A stretch of DNA of 64,000 bases, taken from the NCBI GenBank assembly GCA_030268105.1, contig BSDZ01000009.1, forward strand, positions 558,001 to 622,000, given 5' to 3'. The translations under genes and the position numbers were made by a program. The stretch's first letter is position 1; the number at the start of each line of letters is the position of its first letter. Under the pieces are notes generated by a model. That model searched no databases, was not told the DNA's origin, and saw only the letters and a program-made list of their open reading frames with translations. The DNA is from Volvox africanus. Its lineage: Eukaryota; Chlorophyta; Chlorophyceae; Chlamydomonadales; Volvocaceae. Positions 21,685 through 34,688 of this stretch are shown here, piece by piece.

Positions 21685-24632
21685 TTATGTCATAATGTTA
21701 TAATAGATGCTTTGCACCCCGCGCACGCGCAAAACCTGTGCAACCATGCAGCATCCCTCAGTCGAAAACCATCCGGCAGGAGGAGTCCCAGGACGGCGAA
21801 CATACCCATTAGAGCCAAGGGCGCCCTGAGCAGTCAGGTTGTTGACATTGATGTAGGTATCGGAAGCTGGGGATGGCGGCGGCGGGTTGACACTTGGCGA
21901 TGGCGGTGACCCCGAAGGAGGTGGGCTAGCGTTGGGTGGCGGTGGCGACGGAGGGGGTGGGCTAGCTGTGGGCGGCGGTGGTGACGGCGGGGGTGAGCTA
22001 GCGGTGGGCGGCGGTGGTGACGGGCTAACCTTGGGTGGCGGTGGCGACGGAGGGGGTGGGCTAGCTGTGGGCGGTGGTGGTGACGGGCTAACCTTGGGTG
22101 GCGGTGGCGACGGAGGGGGTGGGCTAGCGGTGGGCGGCGGTGGTGACGGGCTAACCTTGGGTGGCGGTGGCGACGGAGGGGGTGGGCTAGCGGTGGGCGG
22201 CGGTGGTGACGGGATAACCTTGGGTGGCGGTGGCGACGGAGGGGGTGGGCTAACGGTGGGCGGCGGTGGCCACCTTGGGCTCGTCTTCGGTGGCGCACGG
22301 GGGCTGGGCTTCGGCGGTGGTGGTGGCGGCGGCTTGCGAACATAAGGAGGTGGTGGGGCCTTACGAGGTGGCGGGCTGGCCTTGGGCGGCTTTGATGGTG
22401 GATTGGGTGGTCGAGGGCTTGGGGGTGGCGGGGTCGGCGGCTCTGGGCTTGGCGGTGGCGGGGTCGGTGGCTCTGGGCTTGGCGGCGGCGGGCTTGGTGG
22501 AGAGGGGCTTGGCGGAGGTGGGCTTGGCGGAGAGGGGCTTGGCGGAGGTGGGCTTGGGGGTGGCGGCGGAGGCGAAGGCTTAGTCAATGGCGGTGGCGGC
22601 GCGTCCGGTGGCGGGGACGGCGAAGGTGAAGGGGGTGACGGTAGCTCCGTTACAGATGACGGCAGCCTTGGCAGACGTGGCTCACGGGGCAAACGAGGCA
22701 GACGTGGCCGGTACGGTGCAGGCGGCGATGGGCTTACTTGCAGAGACTGCGGAGGCGGTGGATACGTTCCTATCGGGCTATCAGCAAGGAAACGGCGAAG
22801 CATCTCAGAAGCGTGCTTGGGATCCGACATGTCCGACGCCGACTCAAGAACGGAGTCAATCAGCTCAGGATCTTCCAGCTCCGCATCCAAGAGCTCCGCG
22901 TTGTCCTCATCGGGGTCAATCTCGACAGTAACTGCTTCCTCATCTACATGCAGTCGAGCCAACACAGTGCAATTTTGGCCAGCGCAGTGGAGTCACGACA
23001 TGAACAACTTGAGATGTAAGGAAGTCCTGTACTCGTGTGTGCGGACAAGACGGCACGGACAAATGCGGCCTTCAGGGGACTTCTCATCAAAACTTGCAAA
23101 ACCATAGTTCATCGGGATTGTCCGCCTCCTTGCGACCTACACAACCCGTCGGATGATGCAATGCCGTAACTAGATGTTAGCAGATGGCCCAGCACCGTGA
23201 GCCGATAAATGAGAAATGTATGAGCGCCATCTTCGTAACCTTTGTACGCCAAGGTAGTGGCGAATGGCAGAAAGAGGGATCTCAGACGTTAATCCCTGAT
23301 CCAGTTAGCACTTACTGGGGGTAAACTCCGAGATGAGTGTACCCAAAAGATTGCCCCACTGCGTCTGAGAGCCGTCCCTCCAGTTATAGCCGAGCCATAC
23401 GATAGCGCCTGACACGCCGGCTTTGCTAAAGACCTGTTGGAACGCAAAGATATACAAAAACTTACTGTGAAACATCTCAATTCATAAGGATGGCAGATCC
23501 ACACCCGGAAGGCGACGAAGCTAAGTAAAGTAAGAAGACAAAAGAAAGCGTTTTGGTGGCCTCGCAAAACCTCGTAGGTTATAAGCACATATTACTGATG
23601 TAAAATAGCTGACCCACTTAAACATATAGTTTACATAGGTCCCATCGACGACCTTGTTCCCTGAATGTCAAATCTTCAACTCAGCAATATCAAATAAAAA
23701 AATAACCATAAGAAATGTGTCAAGTACATGATCTCGCGTTGTAAGATTCTCATCGAAAAATTAAGGTAAGCAACACAGTCTGAGAAAGAGGTTCATGCTT
23801 CTCATCTGCAAGCACTCCAACAATTTTAACTAACATAAGAAGTACATTGACAAAAATTACGCGGTTAAAATGGAATATTATTGTCCAGAACGTACCTGTG
23901 CAGCCACCTTGATATCGCTATCTTGAGCAAAGTAGAGGGGAACGATTAGAGCGCTGTTATCTTCATGCAGGCAAGATGTGTAGAGGCTCGTTGTTTGTGC
24001 GTCTTCCAGGGTCGTCGGCCAGGAGACCTTCGCGGACGTCTTAACCTTGATGTACGCCGAAGCGTGCTTGCTTAGCTGAAGCTCGCCAAGCTGCTGATCA
24101 TCGTTGGTATAGAGCTGATCGCATACAATCCAATTGCCTGCATGGCAGAGATATCTGTCAATCCACAGTCGGACACAGTCCCCGGTCATCACACACCAAC
24201 TACCATACGAAAAGCCAATACACAGAAGAAAAGCATCTTACCCTTGAAATCAAATGCTTTGGTAACGAATTCGCTTAGCGCCTCGCCCTGTCCGTGGATA
24301 GCGTCAAGGATGATCACCAACCCTCCGGACGCCAGATAAGAAGAGACGACGCTCATGTCTTCGGCCGAGCTGTAGTATGTGTGACCATTCTGTGCTGGAA
24401 TCACATACGCCTTCGGCGCACGTGAGCCGTCCAACTTTGGCTGGCCAGTTGTGGCCAGCATCACATCAAGCCCGAGCTGTCGGAGCTGACGCTCTATGTT
24501 TATAGCACCCCTGTCCCATGACAAATCAAGAACTCCACCGGCCTCGCTCATGTAGAGCGCAACCCGTGTTGGCTCTGCAGCTCGGACGGCTGCAAGCGTT
24601 CCGATAAGGAGCCAGGCCACCAGCGCGCGCAT
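21685..24632 (-). CDS. Secreted Pro-rich extracellular-matrix protein (pherophorin/HRGP-like), N-terminal part
   Basis: Exons 24632-24242, 24137-23896, 23433-23316 and 22943-21806 agree in phase. The start MRALVAWLLIGTLAAVRA is a signal peptide. It is followed by an N-terminal globular domain (APKAYVIPAQNGHTYYSSAE; ASGGLVIILDAIHGQGEAL; GNWIVCDQLYTND; GAIVWLGYNWRDGSQTQWG), then an acidic spacer and about 300 residues of Ser-Pro(n) repeats that would be hydroxylated and O-glycosylated in the cell wall. The Pro-rich part includes a 21-residue (63-bp) repeat. Two endings are possible: splicing at the GTATG donor after 21806, leading on to the C-terminal module at 19.7-20.5 kb, or read-through to the stop at 21685. 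The first fits the usual domain-linker-domain layout of such proteins. Confidence 0.8.
21940..22260. repeat. 63-bp tandem repeat coding for 21-residue Pro-rich unit
   Basis: The word gggctaacc, or a one-base variant, recurs at 22022, 22085, 22148 and 22211, exactly 63 bp apart. Each unit encodes KVSPSPPPPTASPPPPSPPP plus one Pro on the minus strand. Exact spacing and low divergence indicate recent unequal crossing-over. Confidence 0.9.
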
Positions 24633-27343
24633 GGTGCCCGCACCCCTAAGCTATGATCTTTTCAATTACTTCTTGTTTTTTTGTGCTTAGGAAAGAAATC
24701 AGGTACCGAACCTGCAATAGGTGGCTCAAGACCACGGTAGCGAGCTTGGGTAGCTCGGTTATGGTGCTCTAACTCGGAAAGTATATGTCATAACTAAAAC
24801 GTAAGAGTCACATGGAAAGTATGGGCCGGAGCCGCATACTATGCGGGGGCAGTTTTGAGAGCAGGTATTTAGCCCAAGGACGGACGGCGGGCGATTCTGC
24901 CGTAGATTACGGAGCATCACGCGTCTTATCAAAACGAAAGCGAAAATAATACATTTTCTTGCAGAGAAAACCATTCCCTAAGGCGCAGCATAACCAAATG
25001 TATCGTCAGAGCGGGGAAAACGATATTTCGGCACTGTTCCAATTATAGAAAAATCGCACCAAATAGAATATACATATTTAAATACACTGGCATTATGAAT
25101 TATTGCGCAATATCAATAGCCGTGATTACTGTCATCACGCACCGGAGAGCGCGAAGATCTAAGATAAGTCCGCAATCACGGGCTCAACCATGTAAAACGA
25201 TATATTTTTAGAATGATTGAAAATTCCATTACAGCATGGCTAGGATTACCATGCACTCTTGTGGGCAACCCTGCTGGTGGCAGGCAGTCTTTCGGTCCGC
25301 GGCCGTGCATGTCGAGGCTTCGCGGGCATGCGCAGATGTCCGTGACAAGAAATTATAATTATATTTAAATGCAGCTTAAATGAATTGTTTTAAAATGACC
25401 CAACAAGGACATAGTTCCATAGGGTTCCATACGTCCCACTTAGCAGTGGGTAACGACTGAATTTTACGATTAGGCGTCCATGTGTAATGCATGACCAGGG
25501 TTTATCTTTCAGATCGTCAATGCTCGATAGCCTGCGGCCTCGGGTAGCATCGGGACATGGATCTATATCTACTCGCTTGCACGTTCTCTCACTATTACTG
25601 CGTTTCTCTCCAAATCCGTGTAGGATTATTGCTGATTAGACAACAAAAATATCATTTGGAGTGCCAAAGATTGCAAAGACACCGCCAGTAAAACTTCGTG
25701 GCCTTCATACGATTTATACGATTATGTATGTCGTAATGACGTTTCATGCCGCAGGGAACCAACAAACAATCTCACCGATTAATGCTTCATTTAAAAAGTC
25801 AAAAAGGCAAAAGCTTTGCGATGCATCTTATCGATACTGTACACAAAGGGCAATGCCGATGCCGAAGGAAAGTGTTAGATTTCAAACTGCTCAATTTGCC
25901 GCGCCGACGGCCATAAAAACTCTTAACCAGTTTTCAATCTGTCGTGCGTCTTGTGGTGTGATCTTAAAGGCTCTCACATCTTTCTCCGATTCCCATGCAC
26001 GGATGTGGGTGGGTACGGGGGTGAACGAGTGTGGACGGGGGTGTGTATGCGGCGATGATGACTCATTGTGACGAGCGTTCTCCCTCACTGCGAATGACTT
26101 CATCGTGCGAGGGCTCCTGTAACGATAAATGAGACATGAATTATGCTAGGTAATGGTACCAATTGTCAAAGTGTTACAGGCAATGTCGATTAATGGGTAA
26201 GATACGATAAGAGTGAGATCGATTCATCCTTTTCGCTGGTTCATAAGCTACACAGAGCTACACCACGTAAAATGGCGTAAAAATTACCTCATATGCCTTT
26301 AACATTGAACGAGCGCCATTCTCAAAACGAACTAGTCGGCGCACGCGACGCCTGCCTGCCAGCTGCGGGGTCACTGGTCCAGCTGATGGGATTTGGTAAC
26401 TTGACGACCCGTTGTGTTCCTGGCTTGTTTTCATTTCCGGTGGAACCTGCCATTGTATGGGATGAACCTTGTATGGACAGCTTCCGATCGGGTCTTTGCT
26501 TAGTACTAAGGTCCAAGAAACCCCGCGCATCACATAACAAGAGAAGTTTAAACGGGTGTGCGGAACCCAGGTTCACTCAACTGGATGCATGTAATCAAAA
26601 TCGTAGAAGATACCACTGCATCGCTGAGCCGAAGGCCTGTTGTCTGGAATACCTTTATTCCGCGGTGGCAAAGTTGCAAGTAGTGGGTGCTACACTGGTA
26701 GCACGTCTAGATGTTTCATCAAGTGCAACGTTCCTGAGCTGGAATCAGTTTGCGGTTATCTGGACTTGAAGATGAGCCGTGAAGCATTGAGACAGTCACG
26801 CATTTATGGGGATATCTGACGGTTATGGACAGTTGGATGCCGTACTGGTGCGGTTGTTGTACCGATGGAGAGAGTAGTAAGCTTGCGCCTTTAACAGATT
26901 GAACTGGTCCGAAGACATCATAACCAGACTTGTTAGGAATAACAATTACGGACGTTGGAGGACTCGCGAAAATAGTCCATGACCAGTTTGGCCTGCATTA
27001 GCGTATTCCCATTCATCTTGTAAGGTCACGCCCTAACGCAAATTTTATCTTAATGGCATTCCAATGTCGAAAACGCTTCATACTTTAGCAGCTGCAAGTG
27101 GATGTATGATATACCTTTCAAAGAGTTGCGTGCTGTTCGTCTGCAGGGACACCTTTTGCATAGCACTCCTTCGACGATTTGTATCATTAATAGGGTTGGC
27201 ACTTGCTTGGGTGTTCCCAACGGACCACTGCAGAGAACAGCACGTCCGGCCTTGTTTCGGCTCGTCCAGTGGTCAGGAAGTCGCCTTGGATACGCTTTGT
27301 GGCATTACAGCATTAGCGGTGACATCTCAGCAAGCCTTGGGCG
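24633..27343. other. No confident gene; AT-rich patches
   Basis: The region upstream of the minus-strand matrix gene and of the plus-strand Smr gene should contain both promoters. AT-rich patches occur at about 25020-25110 and 25340-25400. Open frames at 25661-26071 and 26293-26769 show no domain. A first exon of the Smr gene upstream of 27344 cannot be excluded. Confidence 0.4.
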
Positions 27344-30300
27344 ATGCAAACACGTGGGCCAGAGGACATCACGGGGAGTGCCGAAGGGTTAGCAAGCCAG
27401 ACCAATATATCGGTTGTACCGCAGCATGAAATCCCCCTTTGGGAAGCTGATAGAGATTTCAATGTATTCACATCGACGCGTGCACCTTCCAATCAACCAC
27501 TTCCCATGGAACTGGCCGCCACAACCTTGGGGGAACTGGCAGCATACACCGCCATTACCACAAATAAAGCGACATCCTCTGAAACGACTTCGACTACAGC
27601 AATTCTTATGGGATCCTCGAGCAAACCAGGTCAGATGCAGTACAAACATCTTGGAGCCTACAATCCACTTGCAGCGCTCTCCCCTACCAATTCCATAACA
27701 AATATAAAGCCAGAAGTGCCAACCACACAGCCCCCATTTGACCTGATACGGAATAATTACTCTGCCACGACGGCACGAAAGCTTGTTTACAACCCCCTCC
27801 AGCTGGACATCAATTTTGACGCCGATGCTTCCAACAAGCCCAGTGCTGATAGCGAACAAGCCCAACCAACAGAGGAGCTCCGCACACCTCCCGCCGGGAC
27901 TTCAGCAGTCTACAATCCACTGCGGCATCAAACAATAGCGCCTAGCCTCACATCCAAACCTATGAACATGCTCTTCAATTATTCGTGCCTTAACGCGAGT
28001 ACCTCGTCGACAAGTCAAGACTCCCAACGCCACGAGTCCTCATTCCCTTGTCCTGTGCCCGTACCAGTCCCAGTTGCCGCAGAGTCCAGCGGCAAGCTTC
28101 AAGCCTCCTCCGTGCAGACTCAGCCACTTGCGATGCCTGTGCCCCAGAAACCACTTATCCCCAGACCACCATTCCGCTCGTTTCCAGCGGGAGCTGCTGC
28201 GAATATACCCATTGGTCCACCGTGCCCAGCTGCGGCCGGCATGCTGAGCGCGGCACCGCTGGCGCTGCCGACGCCGTTGCTGGACGCTGATGCAGGCATG
28301 GAGGTGCTACAGACGTTGGAGTTGCTGGCCGGCGCCGGGCCCCCTGTTGCTGAGGTATGACTATCACGAGAACCTCAGGCGCGGCTGCAGCTCCACCCAC
28401 TCGGGCTCCGTTGTGCTCGAACCGATGCAGGCTGATGATGAGGCTAAGATGTGGCACGAGCATCCGGCACATCACCAGCAGCAGGACGGAAAGGAGGCCG
28501 AACAGTTTCAGTCACAAATGACGGAGCCAGATGTGCTACAAAGTCAAATCCAGTTCCTCCACGAGATGGTAGGCCCTTGCACTCATCATCGGGAGGGCTG
28601 GGTGCGTAGCTCTTTCTCTTGCGCAGCACTTTCCCACTCTGCATGATGCACGCGGCACTGCCAGGTGCTGCCGGAGTTTCGCGCCCCTATATGCGTCACC
28701 ACCACAGGGAACCTGTGGAACCCTTGCGCAGGTGGGCGGGCGCGCTGACGAGGCCACCTGCAGGGACGTACTGCAGCAGGTGGGCGGCGACATGGAACGT
28801 GCTTCCCACATTATGTTAGATATGTACAGCATTGGCGGCGGCGATTGCGGCTGTGATGTCGCAGCCTGCTTTAACATCGGAGACGCAATTGAAGAAGTAC
28901 ATCCTGCGGGCCCATCCGGCTCGGGGGGGCCGTACAAGGTTGGCGGCGAGGGTACACAACCGAACTATGTTAATTTTGATGGAAGCAAAAACCTCAAAAT
29001 GGTTGAATGTCACGGCGAAGGTTATTTACCCGGCATGAACAGCAGTATTGCAGGACAGCCGCTGTCGCTTTATAATCAGCCGGACCAGTGGGAATGGTGG
29101 GACGAAGAAATGGCTGAGGGTGCAGCCGGAGATACCAGCACCTGGAATGCCTCTACAGCTGCCCACCAGGCACCCGCAGCTGTAGCCATCAGAGATGATG
29201 CTGGGACGTGGGAGGACTGCGGGGACGTCGGAAGTGGACTTGGCGCGTGTGGTGTGACCGGCGGTGGGCCGGATGCAGAACGCGGGTCGGTTCCGGAGCA
29301 CTGTCATGAGGTTGAGGCACAGGGCATTTTCAGTGTCGGGCCGCTGGGTGAGGCGGTGAATTGCGCGGCCGGGACAACAGTGCCGGGACAAGCAGGCGAT
29401 GTGTCGGGCCCCGCCCCTGGCTTGACGAGGGTAAGGAGGTCCGAGGTTTACCGCGCGGAGGTGGGAATGGGGCTTCAGCTCCAACCGAACAAACGGTTTA
29501 TCGCCCTTTCTTTTCGGCCCTTTCTTCTCATTTTGCGAGGGTCCAGACCGATAAGTGCGTTGTGAATGGCCCTCCTCACCGCAATCCATGTGGGTCTGTC
29601 AACTCGCGCCGTCGCAGGATGATAACGTGGACGCAGACGACACCTGGGATATCCTGGTAAGAATGCGCCGTGGCCGCCATGCGGACTCAGGAAAGCAACC
29701 GACCGGACACTCTTGCCTCTGTTCGCCTAAACTTTCCTAAAGTCTGTTTCTTCCAGCTCTCTGAATTCTCCAACCTGCCGTACTGAACAGGTCAGGCATA
29801 TTGTGGCATCGTGTGTGTGTGTGTGTGTGTTCGTATCACCGTTCTAGAGCGCTTTAATCGATACGCCATTTCCTGCCATCCCCACCAGCTCCGTGGCCTC
29901 TGCGCATGGCATTCATGCAGGCAATGCCGCCAGAGGATGAGGCCGCTGAGAAGATGGAAGAGCTACGTATCTACTTCCCCAACCTCGACGAGGACACTTT
30001 GCGGACCCACTTGATGTTTTTCCATGGCGACGTGCAGCAGGTACACGAAGCTGATGGGGGACTGCTGCGGATCCTTACGCGACACGACTTGTGTACGTAG
30101 GGGTGTGTGTGGTTTCGGAGCAGGTGCTGGTTTCCGGATCGCACACTGTGACAGATTGTTATACATGCCATCACCTCCTCTTTCACGTACCAGAGCCAGG
30201 GGTACTTTGCCGGTGTGCTATGCGAATTACCGTTGGGAATTACCGTCGCCTGTTTCACCTGAGTCAAAAATGATCTGGTGCGTTTGCGGGATCTGGATTA

Positions 30301-33300
30301 ATGCCATGGGCAACGTGGACGCATGCGGTCTGCTAGTTGATGTCCCTGAAGAAATGCTAGAGGAGAGCGCCCCAGAGCTTCAGAGCGACTGTCCTCCTGT
30401 GCCCGGGCGTCTTACCATCCTTCCCTTCTGCCGTTCTTCTCAGGCGCTGCAGCTGCTTAGTGAGCTGCACGAGGACGACATCTACCACCGCATAGAGATG
30501 GAGCGGCAGGTGGGACCGAACATCCCGTATGGACATATGAATGCGATGCGCTCCGCCTTCATTCATCACAAATTTGGTGAATGGGTTGTGGCGACCAAAG
30601 GAGGGGAAACGGATGGAGCATATCGAATCCAGCACCCCGGCTCGACCAATGAACGGTGCGTCGGCACCACGCAGCTGGCACGATCCTCCTGCCTGCCTTC
30701 ATTCAGGTTCCGATTCAGCTCCAGCTTCAGCTCCAGCCGCAAGACGTGTTTTGAACTAGTTCCTGTAGTATTTCCCCACTGTGCCACTCGTCCTCCCACT
30801 AAGCGTTTCGCTTGATCCCGCTTGGGCCTCTCTGCCCCTCCTCCGCCGCCTGCGTGCCTAACCGGCAAGCTTAACAGGCGGAATCGGATGCGGCGCTTGC
30901 AAGAAAGCTGGCGGAGGTGTGTGGGGTCGGAAAATCTGGGCAAGGCTGTGTATTGCTTACGTCCGGGCATTGCTTACTGTGACCCACCAGCAAGGGTCCC
31001 TGACCAATGCGATGGTATCAGGAAATGTGATCTCGTCGGTCAGTTCCGCTGGTTCATCGTGGGGGTGCCTCCGCCGCGGTCGCCTGTGCCACCATTACTG
31101 CTGCCGCTACTGCTGCCGCTACTGCTGCTGATCCTAGTCGCATAATTACACCCAGTGCTTCTCCTGCATGGCCCTTCCTGATTGACACTTGCCATGGGTA
31201 CCTGTGTGGCCCCAGCAACATGCCATCGGCAGCCCCGGCGCCGCGGATTCTGCCGCTGAGGACTACGTATTGAACATCCTGGAGGAGCTTGAAACACAGG
31301 TGCGGCTGCGAACGGCTGATCTGTCCCAATATGCCGCTGCCAGGCTCGGATTATAAAGGAGGCCCCACGCCTTGCAGACCGCAGGCACACCTGCTGTCTC
31401 GCATGAGCTTCAGGGGGCCTTTGTCTTGAAACGCCCTGTTCTGCTGGCCGAAATACGAATTGCCGTGACCCAAGTATTTACATGATAACTAGTTGGCATG
31501 TGGTGCAATCTTGGGGGCTCTGGGAGGTGGGAAAGCGGGCTACTCCCTGTGGCCAGAGTTGTGCTTCGCTGCAAAGTGTCGTGCCTTGTTGTGCCGTGTG
31601 CTGCCGCTGCAGGTGCGCCACATGGAGCTGTTCAGCAGCGGAGCTGGAGTCTCGAGGTCCGCCGGCGCGGGCTTGCGGCAGGCCGGGATGCATTGGGGCC
31701 TGAAGCTGTTGGTGCACATCTTCGGCGAGGACGTGGAAAAGGTGTGAGGGGTATGGGTATGGACACTCTGCGCGATAAAACATCCTCTTACGCCCTCGCC
31801 CTCGCCTCCGCCCTCACCTCCGCTCCAGCCTTCCATGTTTCACTTAAATCGCTTGATAGTGTTTGCTCGTTCGGCCCTTATGACGCACGTCTGGGTTCCA
31901 CGCTTTCTTGTCTTTCCGACGGACCCTGTATTTTCCGCCCAATTTACCGCCCTGGCGACAGGAGCTGCTGACGGAGGTACTGGCGAACCAGGGCGGCAAT
32001 GTTGACGCGGCACGCGCGGCTTTGTGTAGTATGGGACTAACTGAGCAGCAGCAACAGCAACAGCAGCAGCCGGGGGTAGGCGGCGGCTGTTCCAACAACA
32101 ACGACCAGATCGCCAATGACTCATGGTTTGGGCGGGACGAGCCCGCGGATGCGAAGGTGACGGCTGCGGCTCAGGCTGAGTCGTCAGCCGAGGGCTTGGA
32201 CTCGTCGCTGGGCAGCCATCGCGGGCCCCCGCCAGAACGGGGCGGCATTGCAACCGGCACGGTGGGCGGTAGCCTGGCGTCCCGTATGCCGTTCAACAGC
32301 AGCTTCAACAGCAGCGGCGCGGGTTCCCGCCACTCCGGCAGCTTCCACCTTCTGAATCAACAGTACCCAGCAGCAACGGCGGTGGTGCCGAGCAGGTGAG
32401 CGGCAAAGTTGCCGTTTGCAGAGGTGCCCGGGAAGTCGGGTGGGGCCGCATTCTCGGGACCCCTTGGCTCTCCCCTTCCATACCTGGTTTATTTATGCAA
32501 TGAACCAGGTAAGCGCAACCGTGTTTAATTCGCTCGGATCCTTCATTTCGTTATCACGTAATCGCACGATTTGCGTGTCCGTCTGTCGTTTGCCCGATGA
32601 ATTCCAATCCGCATGCCGATGCACAAGGGCTGGTGGCGGTACACATCACGAACAAGAGCAGCAGCAGCAGCAGCAAATGGGCCCTATCCGGCTGTTGGCG
32701 GCCCTGGGAGTGGACTTCCAGAAATTGGAATTCTCCGAGGAGGTGCGAGGGCAGGGGAGGGGAGGGGGAGGGCGTTGCGCGATGCAAGGTCCTGGGTGTT
32801 CCATTTTCTCGCACGTCCCGACGATGTGTATCCCGCTATGCCGCTCCCGGCCCCCCCACCCACAGGCGCTGCAATGCATCCGAGTGGCCTTTCACAATTC
32901 GCCACTGCCTCTGCTGTTGCAACGGAGCGAGGCTGGGTCAACGAAGGTGTGTATGTGTGTGCGTGTGAGTGCATTTGTCAGTGGTCTACATGGCCGTCTG
33001 CGGTGGTCTACGTAGCCGCATGAATAGCCGCATCAGTCATTAGTGGACAGATCGCTCTGTGTGTGTGTCTTGCCTGTGATTAACTCGCTCGCACGGCTGC
33101 CCAGTGCACAGCGCCCGTTTCATTCGCTCGCTCGCGCTCACTGCCCTAATGCATCGTGATGTGCCCAGGAAGTGCTGGAGCGGCAGCAGCTGCGTTCGGG
33201 ACGACCGGACCACGGTCTCACCCACGAGGAGAAGCAGGTATAGGCCCCAGGCGGTTACTTTCGGCCGCAGAGGGGAGTCTTTACGATCACACTAGCTAAC

Positions 33301-34688
33301 GAATGCGCATACACCCCAAACCCAAATAACTTGCATGCCGTGTCTGGAAAAAGTGTGGAGTGTGATTGCCACATATATAGCTCGGCATGTTAGGAATGGG
33401 AGAGAAGCAATACGGCTGGCCACATACTGCACACGGGCGTATCATCGCTCCCGGTGATTGAGCCCGGCACTTTGAATCTGCTGCTGGCTCAGATGCTCCG
33501 ATGCTATCGCACAACCCCATATGTTGGCAAGTCACCTTTCCTCATCTTTTCCACCTTTCAGGCCCTGTGGGCTCAGCACCGCGAGCTGCCGCTGGCGCTG
33601 AAGGCGATGCAGGAAGTGCTGCGCAGGGGCGCCCAGGCCGCCTTCGAAAGTGGCACATCTAATTCCAAGCGACTCTCCAGAGAGCTCCGAATGGCGGTGC
33701 GAGGCCACCCAGTGGCGGGCGGAGTTGTGGAGTGAAGGCCGGAGGGCTGTGATGGTCTGAGGGTCTACCGGAATGGGAGGCGCGCGCAGGGTAAAGGTGC
33801 ACAGGCTGTCACCAAGTGTGCCGAGCTTGTCATTTAACTGTCGTTCGTCCCGACTCCTCTGGCCTGGCTGACACTAGGCGCGTATAGAATACGGATTCGT
33901 CCGAGTTTACATGTGGTGTGTGGTTGCAGGCCAATGCGCTTGGCGGCGTGATCAAGGAGCAGCATCGCAAAGCTTCCGCACACATTTACGCAGACATGAA
34001 CGCTGCGCTGCGGCAGCAATGGAAAACGGACCTGCACGCGCAATTGCCCGCGGAGGTCCCCATGCATCTGGACAGGGTCTTCAAGAACCTCTCCGGCATG
34101 GGCGGTGAGCGACAGCGAGGCACTTCGCCGTCCCATCCGTCCCATGCTTGTATTGCATATATTTTACATTCTGTAACAGAACCCCGAAACAGAACCACCG
34201 CTTCAGCTGCTTGTCGTTAGCGCGTTCTGTGCTTTGGCGAAGGATGCGGGTGCATTTAAAAAAGGATATAGAATGAGAGTGTTCAGGGCTGACCTGGTCA
34301 GGTGCAATGTGTGCGTGCAACACTTTTGTCCAGTTTGCCTCTGCGCCTCTGTTATGTTCACCACCACTGTCGTGAACACCGCACTGCGCAGCTCTACGTG
34401 CAAATAAACTGGAGCCGCCGTGCATTTTCACGGGTGCGGATCATCCATTGTGATTCCACTGCTGCTATGGTTCTTGGCGCTGCAGGCCACGTGGATTGGC
34501 TCATCATCATGGGCAAGGGCTTGCACAGCCGCGGTGATCGCCCCAAGCTGCCCGCCATCGTGGATGAGTGGCTGGCCAGTCGCACGTTGGAAGGGTTGCC
34601 GCAACCGGGTGCGGTGCTGGTGCGCCTCACGCCAGAGGTTTTCGCTCGGGTGGAGGGGGAACCGAGGATGGGGATGGGCACCGGATGA
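27344..34688 (+). CDS. CUE/UBA-like, DUF1771 and Smr-domain protein (CID7/N4BP2-like)
   Basis: Sixteen exons are recognised: 27344-28354, 28431-28568, 28732-29430, 29618-29656, 29921-30040, 30444-30509, 30878-30916, 31216-31299, 31613-31741, 31962-32395, 32674-32742, 32866-32946, 33169-33237, 33562-33696, 33930-34104 and 34486-34688. All junctions agree in phase except 32395/32674. Order of parts: a Ser/Thr/Pro-rich N-terminus with three YNPL motifs; a UBA/CUE-like segment (EATCRDVLQQVGGDMERASH); a CUE segment (LRIYFPNLDEDTLRTHLMFF); a second CUE (LVHIFGEDVEKELLTEVLAN); a DUF1771-like helix pair ending EQHRKASAHIYADMN; and a C-terminal Smr domain (HVDWLIIMGKGLHSRGDRP). Smr domains act as nucleases or nucleic-acid binders, and CUE domains bind ubiquitin. 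Plant CID5-7 proteins share CUE-DUF1771-Smr and link to poly(A)-binding protein. The exact start is unproven. Confidence 0.85.

Noticed and set aside
21887..23107. Long plus-strand Gly-rich frames (GGGGDGGGGLAVGGG and similar)
   Set aside because: They are the antisense shadow of the Ser-Pro repeats; the minus strand has a signal peptide and phase-matched exons.
26293..26769. 158-codon plus-strand frame
   Set aside because: No recognisable motif, and an overlapping minus-strand frame of similar length; coding strand cannot be chosen.
31085..31140. Leu-rich run that could be a membrane helix
   Set aside because: A trinucleotide repeat lying in an intron between well-supported exons of the Smr gene.
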